From NCBI GenBank assembly GCA_023014485.1, contig JAJOZX010012282.1, positions 44,713 through 108,712 on the forward strand: a stretch of DNA of 64,000 bases, given 5' to 3'. This document shows, piece by piece, positions 43,295 to 53,600 of the stretch. The notes below the pieces were generated by a model, which ran no database searches, was not told the DNA's origin, and was given only the letters and a program-made list of their open reading frames with translations. This DNA is from Bathynomus jamesi. Lineage: Eukaryota > Arthropoda > Malacostraca > Isopoda > Cirolanidae. The first letter of the stretch is position 1. Each line of letters starts with the position of its first letter. The translations under genes and the position numbers were made by a program.

Positions 43295-43999
43295 TTGCGT
43301 ATTTTAGAGGCACGTGGGTAGGGTTGGTTTAACCTCTTCTTGTTCCTCTTCAAAGGTGTTACCGCCGGGGGTGACGGCTCCTTCAACTGTGTCACATGCG
43401 TTGCATGTTCCAAGTCTTTTAACCTGTTCAGATTTCCTATCAACGATTTAGGAACATTTATTTGTTGTAGTCTTGCTTTAATATGCTTCCATCCTGATGG
43501 TGATGGCCTATCCCACTTTCTCACCAGATCATGGACAATGTCTACGATATTCGATCCCTATACCTTTGATCCTTCCACAATGAGCTCGCCTGTATCCTCA
43601 TTCAATAGATTATAAAGACTTAAGCCTTTACTCATCAATGTATGTGGGAGGGTGCTTTTTAATACATGTTCGATATGTTGTGTGGCTAATCTTTTTGGTT
43701 GGTCAGCTGTATCGTCGGGCACAGATCCTATGTCGCCATGTCCATCGTCCCCCGTGCTGTGCCTAATAACCACAGGAATCTCTGTAGGGCTCTTATAATT
43801 TTCGTACTCGTGAAGAAATTTCTGCAGAGCTTCTTGGTATAAGATTCTTTTCTCCATCAGGTATTTTTTCACTGTTTAATAGGGCCAGCAATTCGCTTTC
43901 CATTCTTTTTAGTCTGCTTTTACGGGGATCTAGATCCGTGTCTGGATTCCTTTGCAGTGAAGCGTACACCTCGTGGGGAATCACTACCACTTTCTTCAT
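43279..43999 (-). CDS. Conserved Polinton gene of unknown function (frameshift and nonsense codon)
   Basis: Starts MKKVVVIPHEVYASLQRNPD at 43,999, one base overlapping the previous stop. A slip in an A-run near 43,865 moves it to the frame with LYQEALQKFLHEY. An in-frame TAG at 43,558-43,560 interrupts the block before GSNIVDIVHDLV. It then continues in the same frame with PSPSGWKHIKARLQQINVP and NLNRLK, ending KIRKWLTY at 43,279. About 240 residues if whole. It resembles an unnamed protein repeatedly found beside Polinton capsid genes; I do not assign a function. A capsid-associated role is suggested only by its position. Confidence 0.75.
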
Positions 44000-44169
44000 T
44001 ATATTAATCTAGTCAGTAAAGGACCCAAAACTGAAAATAAGATGGGGAGAAATGACCCTCCTGTTTGTACAATAATTCGTTTTTTCTTCGCTACAGTTTG
44101 ACTTTTACGAGCGAGTGCACGTATTATGTTCTTGTAGCGGCGTAGGCGAGCCTTCTGATGGGTTTTCAT
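43999..44169 (-). CDS. 56-residue Polinton micro-protein with basic and hydrophobic halves
   Basis: Starts MKTHQKARLRRYKNIIRALA. The first ~33 residues are strongly basic (SQTVAKKKRIIVQ), followed by TGGSFLPILFSVLGPLLTRL, a Gly-Gly turn and a hydrophobic C-terminal helix long enough to sit in a membrane. The ATG overlaps the stop of the upstream 51-residue frame as ATGA, and its TAA overlaps the next ATG. The pattern (basic, QxGG, hydrophobic) recalls a small protein seen at the same place in other Polintons. The function is unknown; membrane or capsid association is a guess. Confidence 0.7.
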   Translation of the reverse strand: MKTHQKARLRRYKNIIRALARKSQTVAKKKRIIVQTGGSFLPILFSVLGPLLTRLI

Positions 44170-44321
44170 TGATCATTGCAATTTATAACGTTAAGACAGA
44201 TTTCACAGATGCATTTTAAAAAGTCGGCGTCGATATTTTTAATAAACATCTGCTGCATTGCCCGGGGCAGTCGATGATAGATTTTTAGTAATTCACGGTA
44301 TTTCTTTAGTCTCTTTGTCAT
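44166..44321 (-). CDS. 51-residue Polinton micro-protein
   Basis: Starts MTKRLKKYRELLKIYHRLPR, predicted helical and basic, then MQQMFIKNIDADFLKCICEI with three Cys in the C-terminal half (CICEICLNVINC). Its ATG overlaps the ATPase stop as ATGA, and its stop overlaps the next start the same way. A similar KRLKK...L...CE/C-A/L-LNV motif is familiar to me from small frames beside Polinton ATPase genes. No enzymatic motif. A zinc-binding or coiled role is possible but unsupported. Confidence 0.68.
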   Translation of the reverse strand: MTKRLKKYRELLKIYHRLPRAMQQMFIKNIDADFLKCICEICLNVINCNDQ

Positions 44322-44956
44322 TCTGGAATATACACCGTTTCAGGCTCGTTTGGAAATATATTCGTTCGTAGAAGCACTCTAAACGTGTTTCGCGGATGAA
44401 GGTCGCAAAGCAAATATCCGTAACGCGTGCTTGTAGCTTCTTTATAAACTTCCAAAAACTCCTTACGCTGATTCGGGAACATTTGATTGGCTAATACCCC
44501 AATTTGTGATACATCTCTACGTTGCGCGAATAAGACTAGATATTGCGTATTTAACGACACATCGCGCATGTATCTATTTTTGAAAAATAGATTCTGATTG
44601 ATGAAGAACACGCTTATGTTAAGATGGTGGGAGAATACTGTAAATGTCTCGGCAAACGTTTTATCCATCTCCAACATGAGCTCGTCAATTACAATAACTG
44701 TATGTTCATTTCCCCTTAACGAATTAACGTCATATACGCCTTTGTGGAACAAAATATCATCTTGGTACTCGTTGAACACTGATTGATACGTCGAATAGCA
44801 CCATATAACTTTATGCACAAATTTCGAGAACATCTCTCCCTTTTCTTTAATGATTTTAAGCATAAACACAGTTTTACCACATCCTGTAGGTCCAGATATA
44901 ATACATGTGGATGGGCTCGTGAATCTGAATTTTTCTACAGAGTCCATTTCTAACAC
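44318..44956 (-). CDS. ATP: FtsK/HerA-type genome-packaging ATPase
   Basis: A 212-residue intact frame. Walker A SGPTGCGKT at residues 21-29 and Walker B VIVIDE at 87-92, preceded by FTSPSTCIISGPTG. FVHKVIWCYSTYQ and FFINQNLFF fit the A32-like packaging ATPases of Polintons, adintoviruses and relatives, which pump DNA into preformed capsids. The start ATG at 44,956 is close to the plus-strand polymerase region, so the two operate divergently. The stop overlaps the next gene start (ATGA). The possible earlier Met pair (MLEMDS) gives a start choice differing by three residues. Confidence 0.93.
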   Translation of the reverse strand: MLEMDSVEKFRFTSPSTCIISGPTGCGKTVFMLKIIKEKGEMFSKFVHKVIWCYSTYQSVFNEYQDDILFHKGVYDVNSLRGNEHTVIVIDELMLEMDKTFAETFTVFSHHLNISVFFINQNLFFKNRYMRDVSLNTQYLVLFAQRRDVSQIGVLANQMFPNQRKEFLEVYKEATSTRYGYLLCDLHPRNTFRVLLRTNIFPNEPETVYIPE

Positions 44957-45037
44957 GTCACACTCCTAAGTGGGTCATTTACAAAATATTACAAATTTTG
45001 AGTGCTGTTCCTTATATTTTGCTTTCTTCTCCCACAG

Positions 45038-48000
45038 AACCGTGAATGACGATGAAGTAGAGCACCCCATCATTGACATTACGGACGACCTCGACGACAG
45101 TGTAGTTGTGATCTCCTCCCCTGCCAACGAACCCTCACCAGCGATACCGGTAGCACGTCCAAAGCGGAGGTGTGAGAACCCCACGTCAGATATAAAGCGA
45201 CCGAAATACGCGTCTGTTGCAGCAGTAATAGAGCCCCAACCCTCAACCTCTTATGCAACAATCCCCCCAGCAGCACCTCCCGCTAATATATCCCCTTATT
45301 CATCCGCCACAGTTGCCCCCCGTTCTGTTAAGTCTACAATAATAGATCCCCAACCCTCAACCTCCTACGCAACAGGCCCCCCCCCCATCAGCACCTTCCG
45401 CTAATATACCCCCTAATTCATCCGTCACAGTTGCCCCCCGTTCTGTTGAGGATGCTATAACGATCGAATTGGTGCGATCCGCAGCCCCCACCCCAGCCTT
45501 GACTAGAAATCGGTATAGAGTCAGGGTCGACCCTAGAGCCATGTATAGCAATGGAATTGAGCGCGGGCTACGCCGGGTTGTACAGCGTATTGTAGAGTTT
45601 GCTCTTCAGAATCGCGACGAGCGTGAAGTCAGGACGAGTCTGTCCTTTGGATTCGGGTCAGATGACGGTGATGTAGACGATTATTGGGTGATAGTGCCAT
45701 TTAGAAGTTTGGCGGCTGAAGATGTAGAATATATATTAGGACGTATAATGCAAGCCGCCCAAAGTAGTATAGCCTTCAATATGGACAACTTCACGGTAAA
45801 TATTGACCGTGTATTCCGTGTTGCGGGTCACAGTGCCATACCGTATACTCTTAACTTCAATTCTCCGACTATTTACCGAAAGCATATAAACGTCGATCGT
45901 GGTTGCGGCTTTATAGCAGTACTCTTAGCACGTATGTTTACTGTACAAAATACACAGGCCCCAGAAATTTGGTTGCCTACGGTCGTGGAGCGTGCCCGTA
46001 AACTAGCTGTAGACTGTGAACTTGAATTTGACTGTAATATGGGTCCTGAAGAGCTGAGAAGGGTAGAACAGGAAATGAATGTCCGTATAGTTGTATTTGG
46101 GCTGGATGATCGTCGTAGGACTGCGTATGTTTTTAAAAGCTGTGTGAGAGATCGTACAAGGCCCCTACTTATTTTAGGATTGTCAGGGACAACGTATCTC
46201 CCCATCCGTAATATAAGGTGGCTTTACGCGAGTTATGACAAAAGTCGAAAATATGGGAGACATCATGATTTGTGTAAGGGGTGCCTCGAGTTTGCGGATG
46301 ATATTGTGAGACATTGTAAAGAATGTCACATGCTATGTGAGCAGTGTAAAAGCACCAAATGTGAAAGCCGTGTAGTTGATGCTGAGAAGAGAGACTGTGA
46401 TGTGTGTAGACGCACATTTTTCAATAATAGCTGTTTTGATTTCCATAAATCAATTGGCACGTGCAGGAAAATGAGAATCTGTGAATGTGGTATGTTTCAC
46501 ACAATGGATAATTGGGGAAAATTTAAGCACAAGTGTGACGTAATTCACTGTCCTACATGCCAGGAGGAATATAAGGCGGATGGAGTAAAGCATGTATGTT
46601 ATATGAAAGATGCTAAGCCTAAAAATAACCCTTGTATAACTGTATACTACGATATAGAAACATATACGAACGCTGAAACCAAAGAGGTAATTCCACATTT
46701 ACTTGTGAGCCAGACCATCTGTGATGAGTGTATGGGTATCGAATGTGACGAGTGCCCCAAATGCGGTAAACGGACAAACGTTTTTAAAACGAATGTCCGC
46801 GATAGTCCTGTGAAACTATTTGTGTCCTATATTGTCAAGTTAGCCGACAAGTTCAAAAAAATGACTGTATATTCTCGCCCATAACGGGGCAAAGTTTGAC
46901 ACGCAGTTCCTTTATAAGGAGTTGCTTGAACACGAATCCTCTGAGATATTTACAGGTGATCCATTGAAAAGAGGCAACAAATTAATACAGATGCAGATAA
47001 GAGGCAATGGACAATTTAAAGATACTTTATTATTCACACCTTGTAAATTAGCAAAGCTACCCAAGGTGATGGGAGTAGCAGCTGAAGTTTCCAAAGGATA
47101 CTTCCCTTACACTTTCCTCACCAGCGAGACTTTAAACTACGTAGGCCCACCACCGCCCAAACATTATTTTGACTGTATGGATGAATGTGAAGACTTTGAT
47201 CGATACTACAACAGTTTTAATGAAAGTAACCCTTATAATATAGCTGATGAATGTGAGCGTTATTGCGTGAATGATGTGCGCGTGCTTAGAGTATGTTTCC
47301 AGGCCTTTAGAAGGATGTACATAGCCCGTTTCAAATGCGATCCACTGCAAGTCGCAACCACCATCGCATCATTATGTTTTACGGTGTTCAAGAATAACTT
47401 CATGCCTAAAGACACCTTAGCCATTATTCACCGAAACAACCCCCGCAGTTACGGACACAAGGCTATTTACTGGCTCATACACCTACAGCAACAGACAGGT
47501 GTATACATAAAGCACGTCCGCAACACGGGTGAAGTACCCATTAAGATTAATGGACGTGTTTTTTGGGTTGATGGGTTAAGTGAAAACCGTGTCACTGGTG
47601 TGAAGACTGTGTACTCCTTTAACGGTTGCTGGTGGCATGGATGCCCCTGTCCTGAGTGCGGAATCGCCGGAGATATCCACGGTAAATCTCCTGCCGACTG
47701 TCTTGCATGGACTCGCACCCGCGATCAACTTATAGGATCACAGTTCACTCACAAAGTCTTGTGGGAGCATGAATATGATACACGGATGGAGACAGACGAG
47801 GTGTACCGTGAGGAAATAAACACGATCAAACGTTCAATGGTGCTGGATCCTCTCAAATGTGGTGATAGCTTGTTTGGAGGACGTACAAATCCATTCAGAC
47901 TATACTTTCTACCTACGGAGGGCGTGAAGCTCCATTACTACGATTTCTGTTCTTTATGCCCATACGTGATGAAGAACAATCCGTACCCCGTGGGCGCTCC

Positions 48001-49252
48001 TGAGAAACTGGTGGGATCTAACCTGCCACCCATCAATGAATTTTCAAGAAATTTGAATGATCGTTACTTTGGGCTCTCTTTCGTAGACGTACTCCCCCCA
48101 CGCAATTTATGGATGCCAATCTTACCTGTCGTTATCGACGACAAGCTCATGTTTCCCCTGTGCGTGAAGTGCGCGGAAGAGGATAACGGCGATTGTAACC
48201 ATATACCCCACCAGCGTAAGATCAGAGGCGTATATACAAGTCCTGAGCTGGCCCTAGCCGTACGCCATGGTTATAGAATACTGAAGATACATGAGGTGTG
48301 GAGGTTTCAGAAGCTACCCAACCTTTTCACACCATATATAAACGCCTTTTTGAATGATAAGGTTGAGGCAACAGGGTATCCGCGAGGAGTTGATACCGAA
48401 GATGAAAAGTCTGCCTATATTCAACGTTACCGCGACCGCGAAGGTATACAACTTGATCGTGCCCAAATTGCAAAGAATCCTGGCAAGCGCTTTAGTGCAA
48501 AGTTGTGTCTAAACAGTCTATGGGGAAAATTTGCGCAGAATACCGGCAAAGGGAACATTCATTTGGCACAAAGTTATAGCGATGTCTGGGATTATGCCAA
48601 TGCTCCCGATAAAGAGGTCATGGAGATCGTGAATGTAGGTAATACTTACGTAATAAAGTACAACAACACTGAATTGGCCACAGATACCTCAAGGGTTACA
48701 AACATACCTGTGGCCAGCTTCACAACAGCCTACGCCCGTATAAAACTTTGGGGTCTATTGCATTCTCTTGGGCGGAGAGTATTGTATGCCGATACAGATA
48801 GCGTGATATTCACAGAGAGGGAGGGTGAATACATGCCCGTTATTGGGGAGTTCCTCGGCGAACTCACTAATGAGATCAAGGATGAGTATGGGGACAACGC
48901 ATACGCCGACTCTTTTGTCTCAACAGGACCTAAAACTTATGGGGTACGGGTCAGGGTGGGGGAGGATATGAAATATATCGTGAAGGCAAAGGGTATTACG
49001 CTCAACCATGCGAATCGGCGGGTTGTTAACTTTGAATCGTTGAAGGATCTAGTGTGTTTGGACGATGATGAGGGCGAACGACCTCCCCAACTAATTGTAG
49101 GCACCCACAATTTTCGGGCGCAGAAGCTGGGGGGCGTGAAGGAACTTAGGGGTACGAAGGTGTGCCGTAACACCTATAGGAAACGTTACCAGTTACCTAT
49201 GATACCGTACCCTTTGGATACAATAACGTTTGATGCTTCTATTGTTAACTGA
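45038..49252 (+). CDS. polB: Protein-primed family B DNA polymerase (two frameshifts)
   Basis: Replicates the Polinton by protein priming. 45,038 follows a CTTCTCCCACAG acceptor. The N-terminal region is acidic (DDEVEHPIIDITDD) with a basic patch (RPKRRC) and a repeated EPQPSTSYAT/DPQPSTSYAT module. A frameshift in a C-run near 45,380 follows. Next come a Cys/His-rich stretch (CKGCLEF to CPTCQEEY, about 46,270-46,600), Exo I YYDIET at 46,651, and a frameshift near 46,870 inside the Exo II region (NGAKFDTQF). Polymerase motif A is YYDFCSLCPYV (Cys where Tyr is usual), motif B NSLWGKF, motif C LYADTDSVIF at 48,785, then KAKG. It ends at 49,252. About 1,400 residues. Active-site residues are otherwise intact. 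Confidence 0.92.
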
Positions 49253-49349
49253 CACGTTTGTCTTGTATATAATCGTATCTATTGATTTATTACACGTATT
49301 TGTAAATATATATATAACTTCAATATCTCGTTTTATTAAATCGTATTTG

Positions 49350-49408
<59 letters not shown>

Positions 49409-49624
49409 ACTTGAATATCTCGTTTATTAAATAAATCATGTTTCAATTAGCGTTTCACTTTCTCCTTTGTGTGTGTGTGTGTGCGTAGGTGAAAGTTCTA
49501 AGCTCCGCCCACTGTAAGACCGTGAGTCATGCTACTATCTGGGAGTCCCTGCGTGGTCAGTCGACTGCAGTAAGCCCGAGAGATCAGACGTGTATTCAGA
49601 AGAAAAGATCAGACGTGTATTCAA
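49253..49624. other. Intergenic Polinton region with (TA)n and candidate right promoter
   Basis: AATAAA near 49,431 could serve polB polyadenylation. A long (TA)n at 49,356-49,404 and a GT-run at 49,470 follow, then AGCTCCGCCC (GC box) at 49,500 and a duplicated AGATCAGACGTGTATTCA (about 49,582 and 49,605) just before CAAATGGCT. No TATA was seen. Confidence 0.5.
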
Positions 49625-49644
49625 ATGGCTACCTTTAATATTGC

Positions 49645-50214
49645 TTGTACAACGTTTATGAAATGGTATTCAGCAAAGTGCCAGGATGTGGTGGATACCG
49701 TAAAACTTCCTATTCCTCCCCCTATGTCTCTTTTAAAAACACATTGGATTGTGCGAAGTTCCAAGATGTACAAATACTCTACGGATGTTCTGGTGAGACC
49801 GTTGAAGGCTTTCGTTGCACAGACGATGTGCTGAAGTATGCTGCAGAGCTAAACTTTATAAAGTCTCACATATACCGTGAAGTAAAAGAAACAACGCGTG
49901 CAGAAGAGAAGCAGCAGGTATGGATAATGAGTCTTGCGGATGGGTGGTGTGACAAGCGGTATTACGTCATGCTACACCATGTCGATTACTCATACCCTAC
50001 GACTGAAAATGTGAATCTCGTGATCATGGACAATCTTAAGTATTTTTATCACTATATTAATGTATATCATGATGAGGTTCGTAGTGAGGTTGTGGCTAGT
50101 TCCCTGCGTGAGTTTTTAACAGACTTTAGAGACGAGTATCGTTTGATGGGCAGAAAGGAAAAATATGAGCATATGTTCCTCTCAAATAGTGCGCCGGAGT
50201 GTGAAGATGTTTAG
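49645..50214 (+). CDS. Unknown right-end Polinton gene 1
   Basis: An open frame ending at TAG 50,214; the first in-frame ATG is at 49,663 (MVFSKVPGCGGYRKTSYSSP), giving about 183 residues. An ATG at 49,625 in a better initiation context opens a neighbouring frame, so the true N-terminus may be frameshifted. Blocks: VSFKNTLDCAKFQDV, VWIMSLADGWCDKRYYVMLH, a Tyr/His-rich LKYFYHYINVYHDEV, LREFLTDFRDEYRLM. No transmembrane segment or known domain. It sits in the early-gene position next to polB. Confidence 0.6.
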   Translation: MYNVYEMVFSKVPGCGGYRKTSYSSPYVSFKNTLDCAKFQDVQILYGCSGETVEGFRCTDDVLKYAAELNFIKSHIYREVKETTRAEEKQQVWIMSLADGWCDKRYYVMLHHVDYSYPTTENVNLVIMDNLKYFYHYINVYHDEVRSEVVASSLREFLTDFRDEYRLMGRKEKYEHMFLSNSAPECEDV

Positions 50215-50477
50215 TAAAACATAAAATGTGCCTAGTTCTTACCCTGAGGTAAACTGTCTGGTGCGTAGGCTGGTAGTGATGAAATTAATTCTTGTACCGG
50301 AAAAACAAATATGTACAACAATTCGGTGCGACTCGCGGATCATACGAGTTCGAACAACCCCATTCACGTATCATCGAGTCAGCCGCCCGTCGAACTGCTC
50401 CTGCCTACCTGCGTGCCTCACACGGCTCATAGTTATCTCAGAGCTTGAACCGAGTGGACGTGCGCACCTCGAATACG
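50215..50477. other. Spacer with possible broken N-terminus of right-end gene 2
   Basis: An ATG at about 50,310 opens MYNNSVRLADHTSSNNPIHV and runs into TGA near 50,443, just before the frame of the next gene. It could be its frameshifted start or a separate small frame. Confidence 0.35.
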
Positions 50478-50658
50478 ATGGAACTTCCTTTGAACAGCAT
50501 TCTCAACGCCTCGTACGATGTGTCCGTGACGAAATCGTTGCGCGTGTTCAGGCGTAAATCCGGTACCGTTAGCTATGTACTGGAAACGGAATGTAGACAA
50601 ACAAACAAACGGGTTTATTTAAGTGTCGAGGAGATGAATAGAATCTTCGTGATAGTTG
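50478..50658 (+). pseudogene. Unknown right-end Polinton gene 2, 5' part
   Basis: From ATG 50,478: MELPLNSILNASYDVSVTKS, VSYVLETECR and VYLSVEEMNRIFVIV. It is cut at 50,658 by a LINE, which duplicated ATCTTCGTGATAGTTG. The reading frame resumes in the same sense at 54,595. No homolog recognised. Confidence 0.65.
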
Positions 50659-53600
50659 TTGTTGTTGTTGTTTAGCCGATCAGCCCACCCTGATCGAGCA
50701 AGCCGGCGGCTCGCAGGTAACCGATCGCCCTCTCCGGAGTGGACCAGAGGTTCAGCGCACTCGTGATGTTGTGTTGTGTTCGTTGTTGTGCTAGAGCGGT
50801 ACAGTCCGTCATAATGTGTTCAATTGTTTGTGGTGTGTCTTGGCACAGGTGGCAGGTGTCGTCTATGGAGTTGTCTAGTCTGTGTTTATATGTCCATAAG
50901 TTGGGGTGATGTCCACATCGGAATCGTGCTAAGTTAACTCGATCCGATCTGCTCAGGCTGATCTCTGACCTGTTAATGGGCGGCGGCTTCGCACCTAGGA
51001 CCGCATTCGGACCGAGTCGTGTCAGTGCTTTGTGGGTTAGGTGTGTGTGTATGTGTTTTCTGTACTGTGTGATGTCTGTGGGGCGTGGTATGGAATGGAG
51101 TATTTGGTTATAATGTCTCTCTGGTGTTACCTTAATGGTGCGAGGTGTTGGTGCATGATTGTATATGTAGTGGCAAGGGTGTTGTGGGTTAGTTGTCGCT
51201 GCTGCCATGAATTGTGTTCCCCTCATGTCTAAATGTTCCCTAACTTTTAGTATTTTTGTTTCTGTGTGCAGGTGTTCTATTGGTGTTGTTTGAGTGCATC
51301 CTGTAATGATACGAAGTGCGTTGTTTTGTATTGTTTGTAAGGTGTTTATGTGTGTGTTTGAGATAATGGGTGCCCAGCATGGGCTAGCATAGTCCATAAC
51401 TGAGCGAATATATTGTTTGTAGATGAGTGATGTTGTTTCCTGCTGGTGTCCAAAGTTTGTGCCTGTTAGTACCCTAAGCGTGTTAAGTCTTGACGTACAT
51501 TTGGTTTTAATGTCCTGAATGTGGTTTGCAAAAGATAATGATGTGTTGTATGTGACACCTAGTATTTTGGTTCTGTGAGTGTGTGGAATGTTGATGTTGT
51601 TTAGTGTAAGTTGTGGAATTACCTGGTGTTCTTTTGTGTTGCTTGTAAGCAAGGTGATGGTTGATTTTGTGGGCGCTACTTTGAGTCTATTGTGTGTGAG
51701 CCAGTCTTGTATACTGTTTATGTATGTTTGTAGGTTATTTGTAGCGGTGTCGATGTTGTTGTGGGTGGATGTTAGAGTGATATCATCTGCATATGATGAT
51801 AAGGTAAGCTTGTTATCTATGGGTGTTGGAATGTCATGCATGTATAAGTTGAAGAGTGTTGGTGAGAGAACAGAGCCTTGAGGGACCCCGTTCGGAAAAA
51901 GCTTGTTTTTGGATGACTTGCCATTAAATGTGACATGTGAGTATCTTCCTGAGAGATAGTTGCTCAGCCACCTTTTGGTGTTATTGTGCATGTTTGTGTT
52001 GAGTATTTTGTTTATGAGAGGGAGCGTGGGATAGCATCAAATGCTTTACTAATGTCTATTGTTGCTAATAGTGTACGTTGAGCTGGTCTTCTAGAGTTGA
52101 TGCCATCCATGATGTGCTGCGTCAGGTTAGTGAGTAATGTCGTGGTTGAGTGGTGAGGTCTGAATCCATGTTGAGTAGGCGATAGTGGTATGTGTGGGTT
52201 GGTGATTTGTAAGATTAGTCTTTCTGTTACTTTGGAAGGTGTGCATAGTAAAGTAATGGGTCTATAGGAAGCTGGTTCTGTTGGATTTTTGTTTGGTTTG
52301 AGTAGTGTAATAATTTTACCTTGTTTCCATATGTCAGGAATAATACAGTGTTGGTATGAATATGTGCTGATATTTGTGAGAGCTAGTATTCCTTGTGGGC
52401 CCAAGTGTTTAAGGTGTATGTTAGATATGTTGTCTGGTCCAGTAGCCTTCGAATTTTTAATGTTTTTGATGATCTTGGTGGTCTGGTCTGTATTGAAGGG
52501 TGTAATGGTCGTGTCGAGTCTGTAGGTTTTCTTGTGTCTGGCTGTTTGTTTGTCTGCGTGTTTCTGGTTGTTGTCTCTGTTTAAGTGACTTATCTTTGCG
52601 TAGTGATTAACTAGAATGTTAGCTTGTTGTGTGTATGTTGGGATATTATTTTGGCTGCGACAGATAGCCGCGTGTGAGGTGTGAATGCCGCTGTTAGAGT
52701 GGGTAATGCTGTTTATAGTCTTGTATAGCCTGTATGTATCTGTGGAGTGGTTTAGTGTTGTTATGAATTCCCTGAATGTTTCTGTTTGTTTTTCTTTGAG
52801 TTTGTTGTTTATTTCTGTGTTGAGCTGTTGTATCTGCTGCTTTATGGCTTCTGTGTGTGGTGTTTGTGTGTTATGTTTGAGGTTGTTACGTTGCCTTATG
52901 AGGTGGGCTATTTCTCTAGTGTAATTTGGGTTGTATTTCCTAATGTTGCCCTTGGGTATGTATTTGTTTGCATTATTGATAATCTGATTAAATGTCTTGA
53001 GTGTTGTATCGATGTTTATGATGGGTGTGCTGTTTAATGTGGTGAATTGTTCCTCAGTCTGTATTTTGAACTGTTCCCAATCAGCTTTCTTGTAATTTCT
53101 GTAAGTGTGCCTAAGGCTGTTGGGGCAGAGTGTAGAATGTGTTGTAATGATGATGGGCAGGTGGTCTGATGACAGTTGTTTTTCTGTTCTCCATTGTGTA
53201 TGTGTTGCTAGTGAGGGGGAACAGAACGTTATGTCTGGGGAGGAGTTTGAGTATCCTGCTTGATGTGGTATGTGTGTATGTTCTTCTGTATTGTTAAGAA
53301 TGAAGAGGCTGTTTAGTTGTGTGGCTATGTTGGCGCCTCTGGTGTTGTTTTGGTTGTGCAGGTACCAACTAGTGTCTTTGGCGTTGAAGTCTCCTCCTAA
53401 GATGACATTAGTGAGAGAGGCAAGATTGTGTAACTGTGGATTGTAATTGGCTGGCACCTGAGGTGAACTATCTGGTGGGATGTAAATGTTGATTAGTGTG
53501 GTGTTGTGTTTTGCGCGTGTTTTAATGTTAACTGCCTGTATTTCTATCGTGTTATCTGCTTGGATTGTGTTTGTAATGTTTTGGGTAGCATCAGTGTAGC

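Noticed and set aside
49625..49834. 69-codon frame starting at ATG 49,625 as a separate gene
   Set aside because: It overlaps right-end gene 1 in another frame and shows no motif. I treat it as a possible frameshifted start only.
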